DNA from: Linyphia triangularis
Lineage: Eukaryota; Arthropoda; Arachnida; Araneae; Linyphiidae
Length of the DNA: 64,000 nucleotides
Reading direction: 5' to 3'
Assembly: GCA_963978545.1 (NCBI GenBank)
Contig: OZ021730.1
Span: 10,299,796-10,363,795 of the forward strand
The translations under genes and the position numbers were made by a program. A model generated the notes under the pieces. That model made no database searches, was not told the origin of the DNA, and worked only from the letters and a program-made list of their open reading frames with translations. Positions 56,440-63,805 of this stretch are shown one piece after another. Each line of letters begins with the position of its first letter. Within the stretch, counting starts at the first letter, position 1.

Positions 56440-59400
56440 TGGCTTCTTTTGTTTCTTGGAATTGTCGCGGTTTTATGTCTAGGAAGGATGATGTGAAAAA
56501 CATAATTTCACTTTATCATCCAGCATGTTTGGCACTTCAAGAAACTTTCTTGAAGGATTCTTGTACATCTAAGATCCGTAGGTATAGTTGCATTAGGAAA
56601 GATGTTGCCCGTGGTAATGCAGTGTCTGGAGGAGTATGTCTCTTTATTTCTCATGATTACCCCAGCACTGTACTCACACTACGCACATCTCTACAGGCTG
56701 TGGCTGCGAGACTTCATATACAGTCCCTTCTCACAGTCTGTTGCCTATACTTACCGCCACATGCTATCATCCGTCAAGAGGAGCTGAATGACCTTATTGA
56801 TCAACTTCCAGTACCATTTTTACTGCTCGGTGACTTTAATGGACACAGTACTATGTGGGGTAATGATAATACGAACCCTCGTGGGAGACAGATTGAAAAG
56901 TTGTTATCTGATCACTGTCTCTGTCTCCTGAATAAGGAGGAGAAAACCTATTTTCATGAACCCACTAGAACATTCCATTCACTTGACTTAGCCATTTGTT
57001 CCCCTATACTTTTGCCATACTTGAATTTTGCTGTTGGAAGTGATCTACATAACAGTGATCACTTCCCGATTCTCATTTCCCATAACGGTAGAAGTAGTGT
57101 GAACAGCCGTCTACCTACATACAAATACCGCAGGGCGAATTGGGACAAATATACTGAGTTGGCTGTTATAACAGGAACAATGGTGGACAGTCAGGATGTT
57201 GATACTGCTGTCCAAAATGTCACTGAAGCAATTTTAAATGCTGCTGACTCCTCGATTCCTAAGACATCACCTAAAACACTGCGGCACTGTAAATCATACT
57301 GGAATGCAGACTGTCAGTCTGCATACAAGAAACAAAAGAAGCTATGGGGTATCTTCCGCAGATACCCAACTACAGGAAACCTTATCGCCTTTAAAAAGGC
57401 TAAGGCATTTGCTCGTAGAATTAGACGTCAGAGTCAGAAGGATTCTTGGATAAGTTATGTCTCTTCAATTACATCTAAAACATCAAGCAAGCAGTTGTGG
57501 AAGAAGGTTAGAGCAGCCAACGGTTTGTATCCGGAATATTCTTGCCCGATACTTCAAACCGGAGCTGCTGTGTTCTCTTCCCCTGAAGATATTGCTAACC
57601 TTATCGGTGAAACTTTTGAAAGAGTATCCAGTTCCGATTCTTATAGTCCTGCTTTTCTTGTGACTAAGAATCGTGCTGAACGGACTGGAATTAATTTCAA
57701 AAGCAATATTGAATATTCCTACAACTGTGACCTTAAGATGTACGAATTGAAGAGTGCTTTATCTAAAGCACATAACACCAGTCCAGGTCCAGATGGGATC
57801 AGTTACCAAATGCTTCGCCATTTAAGTCCAGATTCTCTTTTTAACATCCTTTTTCTCTTTAATAGAATCTGGAAGGAGAACATCTTTCCTACCTTGTGGC
57901 GGGAAGCTACTGTAATCCCCATTCTGAAACCTGGAAAGGATCCCAAGGATCCTCTGAGCTATCGACCGATAGCCTTAACGAGCTGCCTCTGTAAGACCTT
58001 TGAACGTATTGTAAACGTCCGACTCTCTTACATGTTAGAAAAAGATAAATGTATATCACCTTTCCAGAGTGGGTTCCGACGAGGACGGTCCACTCTTGAT
58101 AACATTGTGAAACTAGAAACAGATGTCCGCAATGCCTTTGTGCAAAGGAATCATCTAGTTTCAATCTTTTTCGACATTGAGAAGGCGTATGATCATACGT
58201 GGCGATATGGTATCCTGCAAACTCTATTTAATTTTGGTTTTAGGGGTAATCTGCCCCTTTTTATTCAAAATTTTTTATCATCTCGTGTTTTTAGAGTTCG
58301 CATTGGAGCTTCATTTTCTAATTATTTTAACCAATCTGAGGGAGTTCCTCAAGGTTGTGTTTTAAGTGTCACCCTTTTTAATCTTCATATCAGCAACATC
58401 CTTCATGTCCTTTCACCCTTTGTTCATGGAACTTTATATGTTGATGATTTGCAAATCTCATGTCAAGGATCAAACATGCGCTTAATTGAACGTCAATTAC
58501 AAACTGCTGTTAACAGACTTGTAGAATGGTGTGAACAAAACGGCCATAAACTATCACCATCTAAAAGCAGTTGTGTCCATTTCTGTAGGAGGAGGGGTCT
58601 TCACCCTGACCCTGAAATCCACATACGCAACACGCCCATCCCTGTTGTCAATCAGATAAGGTATCTGGGAGTCATTTTCGACAACAAAATGAATTTTCTC
58701 CCTCATATATTGTCCTTGCGCAAGAAGTGCGATAGGTCGCTTAACATCCTCAAGGTGCTTTCAAATACTTCTTGGGGAGCGGACCGCACTTCTTTGCTGC
58801 GTATTTATAATTCAATTATCCTGTCTCGTATTGACTACGGATGCGTTGCGTATGGTTCAGCAGGAGCATCTCTTTTGCGGAGATTGGATACCGTCCATCA
58901 TACTGCTGCCCGTATTTGTTTAGGTGCATTTCGCACCTCACCCATTGAGAGTCTGTTAACAGAGTGTTGTCAACTCCCGCTTGACCTTAGGCGTAAAAAG
59001 TTAAGCGCTAACTACTACTGTAGAATAAAATCTGATCCTTCTCATCCTTTACGAAATTTGAATCTTGACGCATATCTTGGTAGGCTATATAATGCACGTC
59101 CATCTTGCATTCGCCCATTTTCTGAAAGAGCTCAATCTGTTCTGTCGGATGCAGCTCTATGTGACCTAGATATCCAGCTGGCTAATTCTCAGACCTTTCC
59201 TCCATGGGATGTTCCATCATTTCAGTTTTTAAATCCATTTGCGATGCATTATAAAGCAGACACTGCCCCAGAAATTTTACAGAAGATCTTTTGTTTGCAC
59301 CGATCTCAGTATAGTGACTACCATGCAGTCTATACTGATGGATCCAAAGCAGGTGAACGTGTTGGCTGTGGTGTTGTGTCTGACACATCCACAGTCAGTT

Positions 59401-60119
59401 TCACGCTTCATAAATCCTGCTCGGTTTTTACTTCTGAGATGGTGGCAATTTTTTGTGCTTTGCTGCATATTTCTTTCTGCTGCCATCGCAAGTTTTGTGT
59501 ATACAGTGATAGTTTAAGTGCTTTAACAAGTCTGGAGCACTTTAACAACATGTGTCATCCAATAGCTCCTGATATATTATCTCTGTTACACAAACTTGAG
59601 AGGAAAGGTTTTGTTATTTTATTTTGCTGGGTACCTAGTCACGTAGGTATCTCAGGAAATGAATTGGCTGACTCTGCTGCTAAATCGGCTTCAATCCCGT
59701 TTCAGCAGCCTGTCCCCTACCAAGACATTAAATCATCTATTCATAAGTTTATTTTTTCTTTGCGTCAAGAAGCATGGGATTTGCAAACCAACAACAAACT
59801 TCACAGCATTAAAAATCATCTTCATATGTGGCCAGTAAATCCAATGCGTCGGACAGATGTTAAATTAACTCGTCTGCGCATTGGTCACACCCGACTCACG
59901 CATCGACATCTGTTACTGGGAGAAGATCCGCCCATTTGTGATGTTTGTCGTTGCGATATTACTGTGCACCATATTTTAATTTCATGTCCAAAATTTTATT
60001 CTCATCGCATTCAATTTTTTAAAGGCACAGTTTTAAACCTACAGGATTTGGTTGGGGAAAACCCCCATCCAAATCTTTTTGCATTTCTTAGAGTAATCGG
60101 GTTTTTAAATCATATCTAA
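56439..60119 (+). CDS. LINE-B ORF2, intact EN-RT-RNase H protein, 1226 aa
   Basis: Uninterrupted frame beginning at the overlapping ATG. Endonuclease residues about 1-225: SWNCRGF, LQETF, LLGDFNGHS at 129-137, SLDLAICSP and NSDHFP near 205-210. Reverse transcriptase about 450-760: PGPDGISY, SYRPIALTS, FFDIEKAYD near 575-583, GVPQGCVLS, LYVDDLQ near 665-671 and YLGVIFDNKM. RNase H about 960-1090: YTDGSKAGERVGCG, TSEMVAIFCALL, VYSDSLSAL (Ser in place of the usual Thr) and PSHVGISGNELADSAAK. The C-terminal CDVCRCDITVHHILISC and GFLNHI follow. All catalytic acidic residues visible to me are kept. Confidence 0.95.
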   Translation: MASFVSWNCRGFMSRKDDVKNIISLYHPACLALQETFLKDSCTSKIRRYSCIRKDVARGNAVSGGVCLFISHDYPSTVLTLRTSLQAVAARLHIQSLLTVCCLYLPPHAIIRQEELNDLIDQLPVPFLLLGDFNGHSTMWGNDNTNPRGRQIEKLLSDHCLCLLNKEEKTYFHEPTRTFHSLDLAICSPILLPYLNFAVGSDLHNSDHFPILISHNGRSSVNSRLPTYKYRRANWDKYTELAVITGTMVDSQDVDTAVQNVTEAILNAADSSIPKTSPKTLRHCKSYWNADCQSAYKKQKKLWGIFRRYPTTGNLIAFKKAKAFARRIRRQSQKDSWISYVSSITSKTSSKQLWKKVRAANGLYPEYSCPILQTGAAVFSSPEDIANLIGETFERVSSSDSYSPAFLVTKNRAERTGINFKSNIEYSYNCDLKMYELKSALSKAHNTSPGPDGISYQMLRHLSPDSLFNILFLFNRIWKENIFPTLWREATVIPILKPGKDPKDPLSYRPIALTSCLCKTFERIVNVRLSYMLEKDKCISPFQSGFRRGRSTLDNIVKLETDVRNAFVQRNHLVSIFFDIEKAYDHTWRYGILQTLFNFGFRGNLPLFIQNFLSSRVFRVRIGASFSNYFNQSEGVPQGCVLSVTLFNLHISNILHVLSPFVHGTLYVDDLQISCQGSNMRLIERQLQTAVNRLVEWCEQNGHKLSPSKSSCVHFCRRRGLHPDPEIHIRNTPIPVVNQIRYLGVIFDNKMNFLPHILSLRKKCDRSLNILKVLSNTSWGADRTSLLRIYNSIILSRIDYGCVAYGSAGASLLRRLDTVHHTAARICLGAFRTSPIESLLTECCQLPLDLRRKKLSANYYCRIKSDPSHPLRNLNLDAYLGRLYNARPSCIRPFSERAQSVLSDAALCDLDIQLANSQTFPPWDVPSFQFLNPFAMHYKADTAPEILQKIFCLHRSQYSDYHAVYTDGSKAGERVGCGVVSDTSTVSFTLHKSCSVFTSEMVAIFCALLHISFCCHRKFCVYSDSLSALTSLEHFNNMCHPIAPDILSLLHKLERKGFVILFCWVPSHVGISGNELADSAAKSASIPFQQPVPYQDIKSSIHKFIFSLRQEAWDLQTNNKLHSIKNHLHMWPVNPMRRTDVKLTRLRIGHTRLTHRHLLLGEDPPICDVCRCDITVHHILISCPKFYSHRIQFFKGTVLNLQDLVGENPHPNLFAFLRVIGFLNHI

Positions 60120-60328
60120 TGTTTATAATCATATATATTTTTTAAACTTTGATAAACTTTTTCATAATTTTTAAAATGAACTTTTAATGTATTTTAATTC
60201 TTTTATATCGCATCTCACCATTTTCATATATTTATAGTTCATCCTCCATCATTGTCTCTTTTATCGTTTGTTTGGCGCAGCATGGCCCTAGTGCTGCCTT
60301 TGCGCCATAAAACCACAAACAAACAAAC

Positions 60329-60814
60329 ATCTGAGGTGAGGGCTCCCCTTGAGAAGCTTAGTGCCGCTCTGTTGCCATCAGCTTCTCTCGGGCATTTAAT
60401 CACCCACGTGTTTGCCGTGCGTGGAGACCCGTGTCTCTGGAAAGGGGGATCCTGGTAGTTGAGGGGCGACATACTGTCCCAATACACTACTTTGGCCCTT
60501 GCTTCAGATAAACGGGAGGTGCACATTGGTCCCGTGTGCATCAATCGGCTGGTCGTCCGATTTCGTCGGCGGCTAGGGATCAAGTGATCAGTTCATTTGC
60601 TGAGAATCTCGTAAAGGGTGGAGGCTTCTTCAGGGATGGACTGCTTGCGTATAGGCACTGGTTAACCCGATAGAGTCATGCTGTGCGTAACAGTTCTGTT
60701 GATATTTTGTTTTCTTTTATGATTTTTGTTGCTTGCCGGCAGGCTCTCTCCCCGATAATGAGGACTCCATGGTGGGTGGGACTCTAGTGCCCGAATTCTC
60801 ATTTAATTTCTCTT
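60329..60814 (+). promoter_or_regulatory. e14 partial 5' leader
   Basis: The 5' terminus and first 150 or so bases are absent. The CACGTG block (near 60402-60425), the GATTTCGTCGGCGG segment and CTCCATGGTGGGTGGGA are present up to the ORF1 ATG at 60815. Confidence 0.7.
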
Positions 60815-61375
60815 ATGGCAAGTAAATCTTTTTTCTCTTCTCCCTCCCGTGGGGAGCAACAAAGTCATGTACTCCCAGCAAAATATTTTATTATTCATAG
60901 ATTACAAGGCTCTTTTGAGAAGGTTTCTCCCTTCTTAGTTGAAAAGGCATTGAAGTCATACGTTGGAGAGGTTGCTTCAGTTAAGAAACTGAGGTCTGGC
61001 GACTTATTAATTGAAGTCAAAAACACCAACCAAGTTGAGAATATTTTGAAGATTGAAGTTTTCGGGACTTTCCCAGTGACTGTGACTGCACATGCGTCAC
61101 TTAATAAATCTCGTGGGGTAATATCCGAATCTGATCTCAATCATACTACTGAGGAGGAGATTTTGGATCATTTGCGTGACCAGCAAGTTTCAGCTGTTTA
61201 CCGTATAAACATACGGAAAGATGGCAACATATTACCAACTAAACATCTCATACTGACTTTTGACAGGCCAACGCTGCCAACACACGTGAAAGCCGGGTAT
61301 CTGAATTGTAAAATCCGACCGTACGTACCTAATCCACTTCGCTGCTTTATGTGCCAGAGATTTGGTCATTCCCAA
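60815..61375 (+). pseudogene. LINE-B-like ORF1, N-terminal half only
   Basis: Starts MASKSFFSSPSRGEQ. It continues KYFIIHRLQGSFEKVSPFLVEK, SGDLLIEVKNTNQVENIL, GVISESDLNHTTEEEILDHLRDQ and GYLNCKIRPYVPNPLRC, entering the first knuckle (CFMCQRFGHS) before e15 interrupts it. The few residues read on to a stop at 61387 are e15 tail. Knuckles two and three and the C-terminus are missing. Confidence 0.88.
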
Positions 61376-61477
61376 TTAGTTAGTTAGTTGGAATTTACTG
61401 GCGCAAGTACCAATTTGATCAAGCTGCGCCTAAACAAACGGTGTGCTGTTTAAAAGATAAAACTAATTAAAAACATT

Positions 61478-62846
61478 TTAGATAGAAGAATAAAAGCCAA
61501 TTTGCTTGATAAAATTAAACAGTTTCGAATGATTAAAATTATTTGATAAAACATTTTTCATCAAGGGAGAAGCCGTACCAAAGAAAATTAAACGCTCAGA
61601 AATAAATGCTGGGCAATCACAAATAAAATGGTGTACTGTTAAAACTGCGTTACAGTGCTGGCAAGTGGGTGGGTCTTCGCCTCGTAGAAGATGAGAGTGT
61701 GTGAGATGAGTGTGACCAATTCTGATCCTGACTAACACGACTTCTTCTCGTCTGTTACATCGATAGGCAGTTGGTTGTTTTCAGATTATCTGGCGCCGTC
61801 AGCAACACGAGGGCTATAATGCGCCGAAACATTCGTCATTAGACAAGCCAACATACATTTACAAACACCCATGCCAACACGGGACTCGAACCCGCAACCT
61901 CGCGGTCTGGAAGCTAGCACGCTAACCACTATACCGTTTGGGCGGCACATCGATAGGCAGATGACCAGTCAATGATGTGAGGCTTCACAGTGAATAATTT
62001 GTTGGAACTCTGTTCGTTCCATAATAGTTGCCAATTATCAAAAATACTTTGTTTAATTGTTGGTTTAAAATCAGTATATGGAATAAAATTCTGATGGTTA
62101 GGTAAAATAGTGGCATTTTATGCCAAGGAATCAGCAATGTCATTACCAAGGATTCCAATGTGACTCGGAATCCAACAAAATATTAGGTTAAAATCGTTTT
62201 GTAATAAAATAGTGATTTGTTTTAAAATTTTAAAAATAAGTGGATGATGATAGTGCTTTAATGAAATTAATGATTGTAATGTACTTAAAGAATCTGTGAA
62301 TATAATAGAGTTGAAAAAGTTCAGCTGTAAAAATGCTGCAATCTTTAGGCAGTTTAAAAGCAATACTCGCATTTGATGAGTAGAAAGCTGAACCAACATG
62401 GGTGTCAAATTTCGACCCATCAGTATAAAAGAAGGTATAATCCTCGTATCTTGTTTGAATGTTATGATACATATCAATAAAAACTTGTGGGAGAGTATAT
62501 TCTTTGGAGTATTTACAAAGGCTAAAATCTACTTTTACATTGGGACACATCCAAGGTGTGAATGGATAATCTAAAATTGAAGAAACGTTTTCCAGGTTAA
62601 GTTGTAAATCCTGGCAAAGGTGCTTCATTCGTATTCCAAAAGTTGGAGTTATTGAAGGACGGTCATTGAAAAGTAATTCATATTCCGGATTAAACACGGA
62701 ATCAAATAAAGGATGGTCTCTCAATGATTTTAGCTTGGTAAAGTAAATCAATGAGAGATATTGTCTTCTGCAACTTAAAGAAGGCTCATATGTTTCTGCG
62801 TAGAGACTTAGAACAGGTGAAGTACAAAAGGCTCCAGAACACTGCC
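61478..62846 (-). pseudogene. LINE-D ORF2 C-terminal part, several frameshifts and a SINE
   Basis: Reading leftward from 62846: SGAFCTSPVLSLYAE and LFNDRPSITPTFGIR, then RNase H with FYTDGSKFDTHVGSAF and DCSIFTAELF. A frame change near 62310 gives IIFTDSLSTLQ, then CWIPSHIGILGNDIADSLA, which stops at 62118. After the SINE the end is RIRIGHTHLTHSHLLRGEDPP, CQHCNAVLTVHHFICDC and GFYSSI, stopping at 61478. The order matches the C-terminal third of the other ORF2 proteins. Endonuclease and most of RT lie outside, beyond e16. Confidence 0.87.
61771..61946 (-). mobile_element. SINE copy 4
   Basis: Minus-strand copy; its head is GCCGCCCAAACGG (one change from the others), with the same A-like and B boxes, stem-loop and AAACAACCAA tail. 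The perfect 14-bp duplication ACATCGATAGGCAG lies at 61757-61770 and 61947-61960, inside LINE-D coding sequence. Confidence 0.93.
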
Positions 62847-63505
62847 CCCCTCGGGGGCTCACATCTTGTGAGTACGGGCTTGGCGAACCCGAGGTACCCT
62901 AGCTGGGCCTGGTATTTTCTTTTCTTTCCTTTTTTGCTAGGCCCTACCGTATGTACTGTTTTGTTCCTTCATTTGATTCCATATACGTTTTTTGTGTTGG
63001 CTTTTTACATATATTTCTGGTTTTAATTATTGTTCTTATATTTATGGGTTTAGTCATCTTACTTATATTTCTGGGTTTACTTTATGTTACATATATTTCT
63101 GGGTTTAGTTTATATTACTTGTATATTTGGATTCATTTCTATGATTTTTTGTTGGATTTTCCCAACCCACGTGTTTGCCGTGCGTGGCGTCCCGTAAGGG
63201 GGAGAATGGGATCCTGGGGTTACCTTGCGTAGGATTCACATGGTTGGGTCCTCGCATGCGTGCCCTTTGTCCCAGGATTCACTGTAGACGGGTGGCAGAA
63301 GGTAGCCCCCTCCTGTCAATCGGCTGGTAGTAGAACTTCAACCTTCACTACTTAGGGTTAGCATTGCGGTTAGGGTTGCCCCGCGGATCAACAACTCGAA
63401 GCCGTAATGCTATATCTCGATGCTATCTCTGAGACCCCAAGGGTCTCCTCTTGTTGGGCTCTGTGATGGGTGGGGATGCATCGGGATGAACACCATAAAA
63501 ATAAT
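62847..63505 (+). promoter_or_regulatory. LINE-C 5' leader of e16
   Basis: Matches the e10 leader: CTCAC-ATCTT-GTGAG hairpin, GGGCTTGGCGAACCCGAGG, a T-rich stretch with repeated ATATTTCTGGGTTTA phrases (63010-63105), the CACGTG block near 63167, AATCGGCTGGTAG and GATGGGTGGGGATGCATCGGG before the ATG at 63506. Confidence 0.75.
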
Positions 63506-63805
63506 ATGGATCCTAACACTCTTTCAGGCTCTGGTGAAGCCTCGATTCACCAACCCACTCCAACAACGAAACCATCCAAACGTCCATCTGATTCATCACC
63601 TATAGACCTACAAAACCCCAAAAAATTGTCCACTTCTCTACCTACTTTCTTCATAATTCAGTCTACAGATCCAACATTTAAAACAAAATCACCGTTCTTT
63701 GTTCAAAAAGCCCTGCAAGGTGCAATCGGCAACACTAAATCCATTAAACGACTACGTTCAGGAGACCTGTTGGTTGAGGCTGCTAATCCCCTCCAATCTC
63801 AATCC
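63506..63805 (+). pseudogene. LINE-C ORF1, first 100 codons, fused to e17
   Basis: Start MDPNTLSGSGEAS, then KLSTSLPTFFIIQSTDPTFK, KSPFFVQKALQGAIG and RSGDLLVEAANPLQSQS, homologous to e10 ORF1 residues 1 to about 100. The frame then continues without a stop into LINE-B RNase H and is still open at the window end. The zinc knuckles are absent from the part seen. This frame is open to the right edge, so its end is unknown. Confidence 0.85.

Larger units (their letters stand above)
54664..60328 (+). mobile_element. e13: full-length LINE-B with both ORFs intact
   Basis: It starts CCCCTCAGGGG and contains leader, ORF1, ORF2 and 3' UTR with stem-loop at 60274-60306, then an AAAC tail. It is the only uninterrupted full LINE-B here. 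The flanks do not match: left is e11 ORF1 (ends CCTCTG), right is the e14 leader (ATCTGAGG). No target duplication is visible, which is unusual for so well preserved a copy. Confidence 0.94.
60329..61375 (+). mobile_element. e14: divergent LINE-B, leader truncated, cut in ORF1 by e15
   Basis: It starts within the leader at CTGAGGTGAGGGCTCCCC, directly after the e13 tail. It carries the rest of the leader and an ORF1 start, and stops at about 61375 where the reversed tail of e15 begins. Its ORF1 is LINE-B-like but well diverged from e5 and e13. Confidence 0.88.
61376..62846 (-). mobile_element. e15: LINE-D 3' portion on the minus strand, with a SINE inside
   Basis: On the minus strand the 3' end lies at the left: an AACTAACTAACTAA tail and a GGCGCA...TGCGCC stem-loop (61400-61430) whose loop is unlike the other families. 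ORF2 sequence extends rightward to 62846, where LINE-C e16 breaks it. It carries SINE copy 4 at 61771-61946. The protein is far more divergent than families A to C. Confidence 0.88.
62847..63805 (+). mobile_element. e16: LINE-C 5' portion, broken in ORF1 by e17
   Basis: It begins with the LINE-C terminus CCCCTCGGGGGCTCAC and has a full leader and the start of ORF1. At about 63805 it changes without a break in frame into LINE-B ORF2 sequence (e17). It lies head-to-head against minus-strand e15. Confidence 0.9.
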
